A stretch of DNA of 64,000 nt from Parasedimentitalea huanghaiensis (lineage in GTDB: Bacteria > Pseudomonadota > Alphaproteobacteria > Rhodobacterales > Rhodobacteraceae): positions 124,001 through 188,000 of the forward strand of contig NZ_WQLV01000005.1 of assembly GCF_009753675.1 (NCBI RefSeq), given 5' to 3'. Both the position numbers and the translations under genes were made by a program. A model generated the notes under the pieces. It was not told the origin of the DNA. It saw only the letters and a program-made list of their open reading frames with translations, and ran no database searches. Positions 8,161 through 16,024 of the stretch are shown here, piece after piece. The stretch's first letter is position 1; every line of letters begins with the position of its first letter.

Positions 8161-9141
8161 TTACTCTTCCATCACCTGCAACTGTCCGGCCAGCCAGGGT
8201 AACTGGCTGACCGCAGGCCCAATGACCTGACTTTGTAACAGGTGGCGCATGGTTTGCGCGACGTCGCGTGGCACCCGGTCGGCCCAATCGGCGGCGGCGA
8301 ACAGGGAAATGTCGCGTGAAAACGCCCCGAAAGGTAAAGGAAAAGCATCAATCTGATCGTGGAACCGGCCCGCCCGCATATAGCCAAGTGGCGTGGTCAC
8401 GGACCAGCCAATCCGCCGTGCAACCATCGCCATAAGGGCCAAATGAGAACCGATTTCAAAGCGCTCTTCGAATTCCAATTTCTGCTGCGCCAGATGGGCT
8501 TCGATTTGTTGTGAAATCAGTTGCTCGTGATCATACCGGAGCAGGGGCAACTGTCTTAGTAATTCTTCCTGAGTGCTGGGATCGGTCAGGAACCCTTTGG
8601 GGGCCACCAGAATGAAAGGGTCGCGTACCAGAGGGTATTCCACAATGTCTTCGCGCTGTTCACCGGTGCTGGCTGCCACCGCAATGTGCAAATCCCGCGC
8701 GGCCATTGCCCGGCTGATGTCATGGCTGGAGGCAGTGATCATCTTGAAACGGCATTGGGTCAGGCTATCGGCTAGAATGGTAACCAGACGAGGGGTGAGA
8801 TCATTGTCAAAATCGTCGATCAGGCCAATCGACAAGGTCGACAGGTGGGTCAGATCCATCACCGTCAATTCGCTTTGCGCCAGACGCAGCTCGGACAAGA
8901 CGACTTCGGTTCGGTTCAGGAAATTGCGGCCCGCAGCGGTCACCAGCATTGGGCGGCGACTGTGATCAACCAGGTCAGACCCCAGTGCCTTTTCCAGATT
9001 GCGCAGCTGTTGGCTCACGGCTGGCTGGCTTAGTCCGGTCAGTTCAGCGGCCTGCGCGACTGACCCCGTTTTGGCCAGGGCTTCAAACACCTCGAGCCCC
9101 CGAAGGGTTACCCCTTTCATCAGCATTTGCACGCTCCCCAT
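8161..9141 (-). CDS. LysR-family transcriptional regulator
   Basis: A LysR-type regulator of 326 residues. The DNA-binding domain occupies about 10-72 (LRGLEVFEALAKTGSVAQAAELTGLSQ then PAVSQQLRNLEKALG), followed by an effector-binding domain. Three ATGs (9141, 9126, 9120) are possible starts; the first is used because nothing excludes it. It ends 33 bp from the phosphatase gene and is convergent with it. No divergent gene is within 200 bp upstream, so there is no obvious target, and the ligand is unknown. Confidence 0.88.
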   Translation of the reverse strand: MGSVQMLMKGVTLRGLEVFEALAKTGSVAQAAELTGLSQPAVSQQLRNLEKALGSDLVDHSRRPMLVTAAGRNFLNRTEVVLSELRLAQSELTVMDLTHLSTLSIGLIDDFDNDLTPRLVTILADSLTQCRFKMITASSHDISRAMAARDLHIAVAASTGEQREDIVEYPLVRDPFILVAPKGFLTDPSTQEELLRQLPLLRYDHEQLISQQIEAHLAQQKLEFEERFEIGSHLALMAMVARRIGWSVTTPLGYMRAGRFHDQIDAFPLPFGAFSRDISLFAAADWADRVPRDVAQTMRHLLQSQVIGPAVSQLPWLAGQLQVMEE

Positions 9142-9343
9142 TTTTTTGTTCTGCCTTTTGTGAATATGCGGGGTACTAGGGTCAAGAGCGAAAACCGGAA
9201 GGCGGGAATGTCGAGGTGGCGGAACAACTTAAAAGTCATTAAAATTGTAAGTAATTGTTGAGGCTGATTTCCCTTGCGTCACACGTTCTGAAGTGACGCC
9301 AGAGGTCTGGAGGTGGTTTGGGATGGTCTAGGCAGCGCGTTGA

Positions 9344-9655
9344 TCAGCTGCAAGTGCGGGCTGCGCGCTCTCCAAAGGCTTTGTAGCGCAGCCAAAGACG
9401 CTCATCGCTGCGGTTGTCGGATTGCCGGATCACCTGGGCCTGATGTGGATCATCAAACCACTTGGCAACAGTGCGCTGTTCTGAGTTAGAGAGGCTGGCT
9501 TTGGCGACCTTGCCAATGCACCGACACAGCGACGGCGATGACGCCGAGCGGTCGGATTGGCGGCAAGCGCGCTCAACGGTGCTCGCCTGAACAGGCGCGG
9601 AAGGTACAATAAAAAGTGGCCCTGCACAGAGCAGGGGGATCAGCAGCAGCTTCAT
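9344..9655 (-). CDS. Small secreted protein of the Rhodobacterales family often mislabelled 'arginine transporter'
   Basis: A 103-residue exported protein. The signal peptide (MKLLLIPLLCAGPLFIVPSA) runs to about residue 24. The mature domain has a Cys-x-Cys element (LCRCIG), WFDDPHQAQ, a Lys/Arg-rich RQSDNRSDERLWLRYKAFG block and a final Cys. This block is a hallmark of a small family common in Roseobacter genomes that databases often call 'arginine transporter' without evidence; nothing in the sequence indicates transport. ATG at 9655 is chosen because it begins directly at the signal peptide; the longer frame to 9739 adds a non-signal leader. Function is unknown. Confidence 0.72.
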   Translation of the reverse strand: MKLLLIPLLCAGPLFIVPSAPVQASTVERACRQSDRSASSPSLCRCIGKVAKASLSNSEQRTVAKWFDDPHQAQVIRQSDNRSDERLWLRYKAFGERAARTCS

Positions 9656-9837
9656 AGTCGACGTCCTCGGGCCAGATAAGCGAGTCTTGGTGCTCGCGTT
9701 TTGGGCACTATGACGAAAGCGAGGGTTTGTTGCAATCATGGTAAATGCAGCAAAAGCTTTGGGCAGGAATCTGCCGGGCCCAAGTTGTTTGAGCCGTATT
9801 GAGCCAAAATATCAGCTGTGACCCGAGGACAGTACCG

Positions 9838-10020
9838 TCAGGACTGATTAGGCCCGCGCAGCGCACGAATGGCTTGCCGGATGGCTTTCCAGTCCTGAAC
9901 CTTGTCACTGTTACCCGCGGCTTCACATTCTTGCATCTTATGAGCCGCTTCTGCTTCTGCCTTGTCGCCATGCGCGCTGTACAGTGCACGAGCAAATTCT
10001 GCGGTTTGGACGGCATTCAT
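9838..10020 (-). CDS. Conserved small Rhodobacterales protein
   Basis: A 60-residue soluble protein, Ala/Glu rich and probably alpha-helical (AEFARALYSAHGDKAEAEAA, then WKAIRQAIRALRG). Similar short proteins are common in Roseobacter genomes and remain uncharacterised. A good ribosome binding site (AGAAGGA) precedes the ATG. It lies alone between the secreted protein at 9.5 kb and the palindromic element at 10.15 kb. No membrane segment or metal motif is visible. Confidence 0.7.
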   Translation of the reverse strand: MNAVQTAEFARALYSAHGDKAEAEAAHKMQECEAAGNSDKVQDWKAIRQAIRALRGPNQS

Positions 10021-10154
10021 AGGGGGATCCTTCTGCGGTTAGCACCTGTCTGTTCGCGCGTCTGGAGAGGGTAGTATACACGAAATTGCGGTTTGATGCA
10101 TGGGGCGGAGGGGCAGGCAGAGCGATTTTTCACCTGTGTTTGGCTGATGCCTTT

Positions 10155-10233
10155 GACCGGCGGCACCGCCGGTCAGCGCCCGACCCTCCCCACGGGAGGG
10201 CGCTTTGCACCCACCCGGGGTCAGGCGCTGACC
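10155..10233. repeat. Two-hairpin palindromic element, copy 1
   Basis: A first hairpin (GACCGGCGG at 10155-10163 with CCGCCGGTC at 10166-10174) runs into a 63-bp palindrome (10171-10233). Outer arms GTCAGCGCC and GGCGCTGAC pair perfectly, and an inner stem CCCTCCC/GGGAGGG closes a CAC loop. It lies 9 bp beyond the stop of the unknown minus-strand gene ending at 10242. The second copy is at 14744-14821 in the same orientation, with the same architecture. It probably also works as that gene's terminator. Confidence 0.8.
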
Positions 10234-10241
10234 TTTGATCG

Positions 10242-11699
10242 TCAGATAATGCCAAGTATACGAAGGCCAATTTGAGCCAGACTGTAAAGCAAACCGAGGA
10301 CTGTGTATCCTAGGTGGGCAAGTCGCGCAGTTTTGATTTCTTTGCTATCAAAAATCTGTGCCCCTTTTTCAGTAGCAATCGCCATCTTGGACACCCGGCT
10401 AAACACGCGTGTTGTCACATCTGTACCGGGGAGGGGTGGCGCGCCATCTGGCAAGGGCAGGATTGTGTCGTTGATGAGCTCGGGAATGTCAGCCTCAAAA
10501 TCTTCAGCCAGTTCCGGCTCGCTGATCTCGGCCAAAACGGGCAGGGCCTGCGCCAGCAGTTCTTTGTCCTCTGGCGCCAAGGCTTTCATAGCTTGCTGTG
10601 CTAGTTGCTCGCGGTTCTTGGCCACCTCTGGGTGGTTGGCGCGAATGCCGCGCACGCCTTCCTCGACCGCATCAAGTAGGGAAAGGTTATCCTCGTTGTC
10701 GGGCAGCTCCCGGGTGTCATGCAGTTGGCTGCGCAGACTACCAGCAACGCGGGTCAGGGTGAGTTCCGCATTTTGGGGATCATCCCGGTATTTGGTCAGA
10801 ACCCGGTTGAGTTTCTTCACTGTGCCCGAGTGTTGTGCCAGCCCATTGTGTCCGCCGAGGCAATCCTCCAGTGAATCTTCGATCTGCGACAGCAGAGCTG
10901 CGACGGTGACTGGGTTTTCGACGGGGATAGGAACAGCGCGAAACTTGCCTGTTTCGGGATTGGTTTCAACGACCTCTGCCATTGGCAGATTTTCAGAGAG
11001 CATTTCGGCTTGGATGCGCTCAATCTCTTTGGTGACAGCTAAGTGGCCAGCACTCCAAGTTTTTTCATCAATCGAAGAAACGCGACGCTGCAGTTCCCAA
11101 TCAATTGGATTGCCAGTCAAAAAGCCTCGAAACCAATCATGCCAATAGTTGGCTAGGAATTTGTCTCGCTCTAAGTTGCTCAGTAGCCGGTCGGCCAATT
11201 CGCGCGCTTCAGGATTCTCTACTAAGAGCTGGGCGTGTGAAATCGATCCAACATATAAGGTGTCTGAGCGTAGTCCCTCTCTCCGAGGGTAGAGTATACG
11301 GCGCTCCTCAGAAGTTGGCGCTCGCCAATAGAGATTTTGTAAACAAGTTGCGACAGTCGTCTTTAGTTGGAAGTTGGGAGACAAATATGAGACTAAAGAT
11401 AGAGCATCGTCAAACAAGGCCGGGTCATCGGTCATTTGATTTGTTTGGAGTTGCTTTAATGCGGAATTTATTGAATTCGAAAGTTGATCTGTTTTCAGTT
11501 CGGTCTCAGTAACTACAAGGTGTATGACGCGCACTAGATCAATCTGTGAGAGATAGTGCCACCCAAGTTCGTGCGTGTTCATGCTGCGCGGTAAGTAGAG
11601 CAACGTTCGGAGAAGTTCGCGAGCCACAATGCACTTGAATGCGGTATCCAGCTGTTTCTCTGAAAGAGAATCCATATTTGAAACGTCAATATCTATCAT
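10242..11699 (-). CDS. Unrecognised 485-residue protein with C-terminal membrane segment
   Basis: I do not recognise this protein. The first 220 residues are helical with few Gly/Pro. The middle contains NYWHDWFRGFLTGNP and IDWELQRRVSSIDEKTW, a Trp-rich block likely to be a conserved core. An acidic region with PELINDTILPLPDGAPPLPG follows. The end is a hydrophobic stretch (LGYTVLGLLYSLAQIGLRILGII) that could be one C-terminal membrane anchor. ATG at 11699 is used; ATG at 11675 is possible, and the open frame continues further but would overlap lepA antisense. The 5' half is visibly more AT-rich than neighbouring core genes. It is divergent from lepA with only 42 bp between, and ends at a palindromic element that recurs after the unknown gene on lepA's other side. 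Confidence 0.75.
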   Translation of the reverse strand: MIDIDVSNMDSLSEKQLDTAFKCIVARELLRTLLYLPRSMNTHELGWHYLSQIDLVRVIHLVVTETELKTDQLSNSINSALKQLQTNQMTDDPALFDDALSLVSYLSPNFQLKTTVATCLQNLYWRAPTSEERRILYPRREGLRSDTLYVGSISHAQLLVENPEARELADRLLSNLERDKFLANYWHDWFRGFLTGNPIDWELQRRVSSIDEKTWSAGHLAVTKEIERIQAEMLSENLPMAEVVETNPETGKFRAVPIPVENPVTVAALLSQIEDSLEDCLGGHNGLAQHSGTVKKLNRVLTKYRDDPQNAELTLTRVAGSLRSQLHDTRELPDNEDNLSLLDAVEEGVRGIRANHPEVAKNREQLAQQAMKALAPEDKELLAQALPVLAEISEPELAEDFEADIPELINDTILPLPDGAPPLPGTDVTTRVFSRVSKMAIATEKGAQIFDSKEIKTARLAHLGYTVLGLLYSLAQIGLRILGII

Positions 11700-11741
11700 G
11701 CCCGCTTGACCAATCGCTAAATCCAAATCATATCCCCAACC

Positions 11742-13541
11742 ATGACTGATCTGTCCAAAATCCGCAATTTCTCGATCGTGGCGCATATTGACCACGGCAA
11801 ATCCACCCTTGCTGACCGGCTCATCCAAGAGACCGGCACGGTGGCTGGCCGTGATATGAAGGCGCAGCTGCTCGACAGCATGGATATCGAGCGCGAGCGC
11901 GGTATCACGATTAAGGCCAACACGGTGCGGATCGACTACAAGGCGGACGACGGGGAGAACTATGTTCTGAACCTGATCGACACCCCCGGTCACGTCGATT
12001 TCGCCTATGAGGTCTCCCGCTCTATGCGTGCGGTTGAAGGCTCGCTCTTGGTGGTCGACAGCTCGCAAGGGGTCGAGGCGCAGACGCTAGCCAATGTCTA
12101 TCACGCGATGGAGGCCGACCACGAGATCGTGCCTGTGTTGAACAAGATCGACTTGCCGGCCTCCGACTGTGACCGCGTGGCCGAACAGATCGAAGATGTG
12201 ATTGGCATTGAGGCCACAGGCGCCATTCAGGTTTCTGCCAAAACCGGGCAGGGCATTCACCAAACTCTCGAAGCTATCGTCAACGAACTACCCGCCCCAA
12301 CCGGCACCCGCGATGCACCGCTGAAGGCGATGCTGGTGGACAGCTGGTATGACAGCTATCTGGGGGTGATCGTTCTGGTCCGCATCATCGACGGTGAGTT
12401 GAAAAAGGGCATGCGGGTCAAGTTTATGTCCAACGACACCCTGCACAGTGTTGACCGCATCGGCGTGTTCCGCCCCGAGATGGAAACTATTGATGTGCTT
12501 GGCCCCGGTGAGATGGGGTTCTTGACCGCTTCGATCAAACAGGTCCGCGACACCCGCGTCGGCGACACCATCACCAACGACCGCAACGGCACCGAAACCG
12601 CGCTGGACGGCTTTAAGCCTGCGCAACCCGTGGTGTTCTGTGGCTTGTTCCCGGTCGACAGTGCTGAATTCGAAGACCTGCGTGACGCGATTGACAAGCT
12701 GGCGCTGAACGACGCCTCCTTTACGTTTGAGATGGAGACATCCGCGGCGCTGGGCTTTGGCTTCCGTTGTGGCTTCCTGGGGCTGCTACACCTCGAAGTG
12801 GTCCGCGACCGCATTGAGCGCGAGTATAACATCGAGCTGATCACCACCGCGCCCTCGGTGGTCTATCATGTGTTTATGCGCGACGGCACCATGGTTGAAC
12901 TGCACAACCCCGCAGATATGCCCGACCTGACCCATGTGGACCACCTGGAAGAGCCGCGGATTAAAGCGACCATTCTGGTGCCTGACGAATACCTCGGCGA
13001 TGTGCTGAAACTGTGCCAGGATCGTCGTGGTCTGCAAGAAGACCTGACCTATGCCGGTTCGCGTGCGATGGCGGTCTATGACCTGCCGCTGAACGAGGTG
13101 GTGTTTGATTTTTACGACCGTCTGAAATCGGTGACCAAGGGCTATGCTTCGTTTGATTACCAGATGACCGGCTACCGCGAGGACAATCTGGTCAAGATGT
13201 CCATTCTGGTCAATGACGAGCCGGTGGATGCGCTGTCGATGATGGTGCACCGTGACCGCGCCGACGCCCGGGGCCGTGCGATGGTTGAAAAGCTAAAAGA
13301 CCTGATCCCGCGTCACATGTTCAAGATCCCGATCCAGGCGGCTATTGGCGGCAAAGTCATTGCCCGCGAAACCCTGTCTGCCCTGCGCAAAGACGTGACC
13401 GCCAAGTGTTACGGCGGCGACGCCAGTCGTAAGCGGAAACTGCTGGACAAGCAGAAAAAGGGTAAGAAAAAGATGCGCCAGTTTGGTAAAGTGGACATCC
13501 CACAAGAAGCGTTTATTTCAGCACTCAAGATGGACAGCTAA
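11742..13541 (+). CDS. lepA: Elongation factor 4 (LepA)
   Basis: A ribosome-associated translational GTPase that acts on stalled or back-translocating ribosomes and in initiation and biogenesis. The 599-residue protein has G1 HIDHGKST (about 16-23), G3 DTPGHVDF, G4 NKIDLP and the LepA-specific C-terminal domain. That domain includes [28 protein letters not shown] close to the end (written here in overlapping parts: [10 protein letters not shown], then [11 protein letters not shown]). Length is exactly the family norm. In many bacteria lepA precedes lepB, but here it stands alone between two unrecognised genes. A diverged duplicate of its last codons and downstream hairpin lies just beyond the stop. 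Confidence 0.98.
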   Translation: MTDLSKIRNFSIVAHIDHGKSTLADRLIQETGTVAGRDMKAQLLDSMDIERERGITIKANTVRIDYKADDGENYVLNLIDTPGHVDFAYEVSRSMRAVEGSLLVVDSSQGVEAQTLANVYHAMEADHEIVPVLNKIDLPASDCDRVAEQIEDVIGIEATGAIQVSAKTGQGIHQTLEAIVNELPAPTGTRDAPLKAMLVDSWYDSYLGVIVLVRIIDGELKKGMRVKFMSNDTLHSVDRIGVFRPEMETIDVLGPGEMGFLTASIKQVRDTRVGDTITNDRNGTETALDGFKPAQPVVFCGLFPVDSAEFEDLRDAIDKLALNDASFTFEMETSAALGFGFRCGFLGLLHLEVVRDRIEREYNIELITTAPSVVYHVFMRDGTMVELHNPADMPDLTHVDHLEEPRIKATILVPDEYLGDVLKLCQDRRGLQEDLTYAGSRAMAVYDLPLNEVVFDFYDRLKSVTKGYASFDYQMTGYREDNLVKMSILVNDEPVDALSMMVHRDRADARGRAMVEKLKDLIPRHMFKIPIQAAIGGKVIARETLSALRKDVTAKCYGGDASRKRKLLDKQKKGKKKMRQFGKVDIPQEAFISALKMDS

Positions 13542-13615
13542 AGCTGTTCAACTTGAGTGACGGTGGGCGAAAGAGATTGGCGCAGCCAATCGCGTGCCCA
13601 CACCGGAGAGTTCTG
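13531..13615 (+). repeat. Diverged tandem repeat, unit 1 (includes the lepA stop)
   Basis: This 85-bp unit begins with TGGACAGCTAA, the last codons and stop of lepA. It contains a hairpin (GATTGGC at 575-581, GCA loop, GCCAATC at 585-591 of 13 kb) inside an outer stem GTGGGC/GCCCAC (13563-13568 with 13596-13601). It ends GAGAGTTCTG. Unit 2 follows 20 bp later. Confidence 0.7.
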
Positions 13616-13635
13616 CGAGACAATGGCGCCTGATT

Positions 13636-13721
13636 TGGACAGCTAAGGCTGCCCATTTTCAAGTGCGAGCGGGTGGCAGCGATTGACGAAGTCAAACGCG
13701 TACCCACACGAGGGTGTTCTG
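13636..13721 (+). repeat. Diverged tandem repeat, unit 2
   Basis: This 86-bp unit again starts TGGACAGCTAA and ends GTGTTCTG. Its hairpin (TTGAC at 13683-13687, GAA loop, GTCAA at 13691-13695) differs from unit 1 by a compensatory pair change (G-C to A-T). An outer GGGT/ACCC stem (13671-13674 with 13702-13705) persists. It lies between lepA and the unknown gene at 13820. Confidence 0.7.
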
Positions 13722-13805
13722 TGCATTCACTAGCGCGGAAGATAACTTCTTGAAGCCAACTGCTATCGATGGTTGAGTGGGGTGGGGTTTTTGCCTCACC
13801 TAATT

Positions 13806-13817
13806 GTTTTCGAAAAC
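13806..13817. promoter_or_regulatory. Perfect 12-bp palindrome before the unknown gene
   Basis: GTTTTCGAAAAC is a perfect 12-bp palindrome ending two bases before the chosen ATG at 13820. There is no ordinary ribosome binding site at this position. It could be an operator or chance in AT-rich DNA. Confidence 0.3.
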
Positions 13818-13819
13818 CA

Positions 13820-14728
13820 ATGCCATTGAACACTTCCCTTTCAGGCTCGGAGACAGCCGAGCAAGCCGATCTCATTCTTAAAATTGACTACGATGAAACC
13901 TTTGGATCAGCAGCGCGAGCCTTCGAAATAGCCGCTGAACTTATTCACGCCCTAGAAGATCTTGATCGGATTTTCTCTCAAACTATTCATGCAGGCTTGC
14001 GAACCTCCCTCATCGTCGAGGATTTGCAAAAATCTAGCTTGAAACTGTTCCTAAAGAATGTTGTCGAAGATATTCCCGATGAAGCTCTGAAAGAAGCAGA
14101 TCTCAAGAAGTTATTGGGGCACTATCTAATCAAGGCAAAATACGCTGCAGTTCGTTGGTTGGATGAGCCTAAAAGCAATCATAAATCCATTCGAGACCTG
14201 ACAGAAGAGGTGGCGTTTTTGGCAAAGGAAACTGACCTACGCAGGCTTCCGGACTACCCTCCGCCAAATCCAGTAAGGCTGGCGCAGCCTCTTGACCGCT
14301 TTCAGGAAACAAAGAAACGAATGAGGGAAACTGAAGGAATTACGATTACGTTGGGAAAAGACGAGTATAAAGTTGACCTCAACAGTACTTGGCTTCCTTC
14401 AGAGACGGTCGATCAAGTAGAGGCCGATAAGGAACTTGAGAATTTTCAGGACATTTACCTAATTATTGGCAAGCCGGACTTCATTGGAAAAGCAAAGTGG
14501 CACTTTCGACATGGAAAGCGCTCTCTGCAACTTCGGGTCGAGGATGAGGAATGGCTGGAAGAATTTCGAGCTGGTCACTATCCACTCAAGCCTGGCGACG
14601 CACTTCGTGTTCGACTTCGAACGACTCACAAGTATGATGTTAAAGGCGACTTGATCGAAACAGATGAGGCAATCGCCAAGGTTCTTGCAGTGATAGAAGA
14701 TCAAAACAGCCAAGCCGATTTGTTCTAA
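13820..14728 (+). CDS. Unrecognised 302-residue cytosolic protein
   Basis: I do not recognise this family. The protein has no signal peptide or membrane segment. The N-terminal half (about 20-130) is helical (FEIAAELIHALEDLDRIFSQ). The C-terminal half is beta-rich, including ITITLGKDEYKVDL, IYLIIGKPDFIGKAKWHF, LQLRVEDEEWLEEF and LRVRLRTTHKYD. This suggests a helical domain joined to a beta-barrel-like domain that might bind nucleic acid or ligand; that is only inference. ATG at 13820 is chosen; an in-frame ATG at 13769 is possible, and neither has a clear ribosome binding site. Codon use is AT-rich compared with lepA, a hint of transfer. It ends 16 bp before the second palindromic element. 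Confidence 0.7.
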   Translation: MPLNTSLSGSETAEQADLILKIDYDETFGSAARAFEIAAELIHALEDLDRIFSQTIHAGLRTSLIVEDLQKSSLKLFLKNVVEDIPDEALKEADLKKLLGHYLIKAKYAAVRWLDEPKSNHKSIRDLTEEVAFLAKETDLRRLPDYPPPNPVRLAQPLDRFQETKKRMRETEGITITLGKDEYKVDLNSTWLPSETVDQVEADKELENFQDIYLIIGKPDFIGKAKWHFRHGKRSLQLRVEDEEWLEEFRAGHYPLKPGDALRVRLRTTHKYDVKGDLIETDEAIAKVLAVIEDQNSQADLF

Positions 14729-14743
14729 AACTTTGTTCTCCCA

Positions 14744-14821
14744 CCCGGTCGCCAGACCGGGCAGCGCACGACCCTCCCCACGGGAGGGCGCTTCACGCCC
14801 ACCCAGGGTCGCGCGCTTCCC
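14744..14821. repeat. Two-hairpin palindromic element, copy 2
   Basis: A leading hairpin (CCCGGTC at 14744-14750, GCCA loop, GACCGGG at 14755-14761) runs into a 63-bp palindrome (14759-14821). The inner CCCTCCC/GGGAGGG stem is identical to copy 1, but the outer arms differ in sequence while remaining self-complementary (GGGCAGCGC with GCGCTTCCC, one mismatch; CGACCCT with AGGGTCG). It lies just after the unknown gene ending at 14728 and may terminate it. Confidence 0.8.
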
Positions 14822-15305
14822 TTAGTTCTACTATCAAAACTGTGCCGCTAGGAACCTGCGCTCATGGGCTCCGCCGGTTCAGACATCATCCCCCAGATGA
14901 TTTCTGAGAAGTGTCTTCACTCCCCCAGATCACTTCCTTTTCTCCACTCACCTCTGATACACACCAAACTCACCGGCAAAGGCTCTCACTCTGTCGGGGC
15001 AGGCCAATCCAGGCCGGGTTTCTATCAGAGACATCCTCCAATGACGTCCCCGTGAAACGGTTCTGATGATCATCCATCGTAAATTCAGGCGGCGCCGCCC
15101 GAGGGGCGGAGGAGGTCGGGGGTTTCACCCGACCCGCAATAGCCGTTGCTAGGCGCCCCGGTTTTAATCGGGGCCCGGTTCCTTGTCAGCCGGGGGTGTC
15201 AGGTCCGGCTGGGGTGTCGCGACAGAGGGACACTGGCGTATTGGATTTAACATCGTGCAAGCGTTGCGCACGCCAATAATATGGGCGCGCAACGCTTGGG
15301 GTGGC
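14822..15305. other. Gene-free stretch rich in hairpins
   Basis: No gene is supported here. The right half holds several stem-loops: GTCGGG/CCCGAC near 15116-15135, GCCCCG/CGGGGC at 15154-15174, and the 12-bp inverted repeat at 15258-15298. Short open frames lack ribosome binding sites and have poor composition. It may contain terminators or an untranslated RNA, but nothing identifies one. Confidence 0.5.
15258..15298 (-). terminator. Long inverted repeat after the entericidin gene
   Basis: A perfect 12-bp stem (CAAGCGTTGCGC at 15258-15269 with GCGCAACGCTTG at 15287-15298) with a 17-nt loop lies 8 bp past the entericidin stop on its strand. A run of T is missing, so it may be a structural 3' end rather than a classic terminator. 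Confidence 0.5.
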
Positions 15306-15443
15306 TTACAGCGCGTTCTGGACGTCTTGTGCGGCGTCGCTGATGGCGGTTCCGGCTTTGGAAATGTCGCGGCCGGCGCCTTTGGTGGTTTCACATGCGG
15401 CAAGAGCAAACAGGGCCAGGCCCAGTGCGAGGAATTTGGTCAT
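15306..15443 (-). CDS. Entericidin-like small lipoprotein
   Basis: A 45-residue lipoprotein precursor. Residues 1-16 are a signal peptide ending in the lipobox LAAC (lipidated Cys17). The mature part contains CETTKGAGRDISKAGTAI followed by SDAAQDVQNAL, the pattern of the entericidin A/B family (small membrane lipoproteins linked to a toxin/antidote pair in E. coli). Only one entericidin gene is present, so no paired antidote is visible nearby. The ATG at 15443 begins right after a GGAGACACCA ribosome binding site (read on the minus strand). The gene is divergent from the DksA-like gene across about 180 bp. Confidence 0.88.
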   Translation of the reverse strand: MTKFLALGLALFALAACETTKGAGRDISKAGTAISDAAQDVQNAL

Positions 15444-15625
15444 TGGTGTCTCCGTCTTTAGCGTTGGGGATCTTTACCAGCATTCCGTTGTCTCTGCCAA
15501 TAGGAGGCTTGGGGCGGATTTGGGGGCGGCGCAGACTCCTCATATCCAGTGAGTTTATTGCGTTGGGTCAACGAACTAAGCTTCCAGTGACGTCAGGAGA
15601 TGGCGCAGGGGTTGTGAAGGGAGCG

Positions 15626-15949
15626 ATGGAGATGAATTTTGCCGCCCGCAGAAACACACTAGAAGCACAGCGTCGGATGCTGGCCCGACATCTGCCCGAG
15701 ATCGGCACTGGTGCGGGGGCTGCACTGGCTGGGGCGATCCCTCTGGGCTGGCAGCCAAAAGGAGATGAGCAGCGATGTGGTGAAATGTTGGGTCACATGG
15801 AAATGGATGAGCTGCGGCGGATTGATGTGGCCTTGGCCCGGTTGCGCGAAGGCAGCTATGGTTTTTGCCAGATCTGTGGCGACGACATCGAAGAAGAACG
15901 GTTGGACAAATGCCCGGCAACCCCATTTTGCTCTAGCTGTGACGGCTGA
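15626..15949 (+). CDS. DksA/TraR-family C4 zinc-finger protein
   Basis: A short (107-residue) member of the DksA/TraR family, which binds RNA polymerase through the secondary channel in characterised members. The C terminus shows the four zinc cysteines in CQICGDDI and CPATPFCSSC, preceded by a helical region LRRIDVALARLREGSYG. The coiled coil is much shorter than full DksA, as in TraR-like and YbiI-like proteins, so it may not reproduce DksA's stringent-response role. ATG at 15626 has a strong GAAGGGAG ribosome binding site; the longer frame from 15395 runs antisense through the entericidin gene and is rejected. Confidence 0.85.
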   Translation: MEMNFAARRNTLEAQRRMLARHLPEIGTGAGAALAGAIPLGWQPKGDEQRCGEMLGHMEMDELRRIDVALARLREGSYGFCQICGDDIEEERLDKCPATPFCSSCDG

Positions 15950-16024
15950 TACCTCGCTACTTTCCTTTGTGTTCCGGCTGACTTATAGCAACTTTGACTT
16001 TTGTTTTTCGGAGTGCCCCGCCAA

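Noticed and set aside
10303-11148. Plus-strand open frame (281 codons) opposite the 485-residue gene
   Set aside because: Ser-rich, antisense, no ribosome binding site; the minus-strand gene has the better amino-acid composition.
14864-15055. Plus-strand frame of 63 codons
   Set aside because: Pro/Ser-rich low-complexity translation, no ribosome binding site, in a hairpin-rich intergenic stretch.
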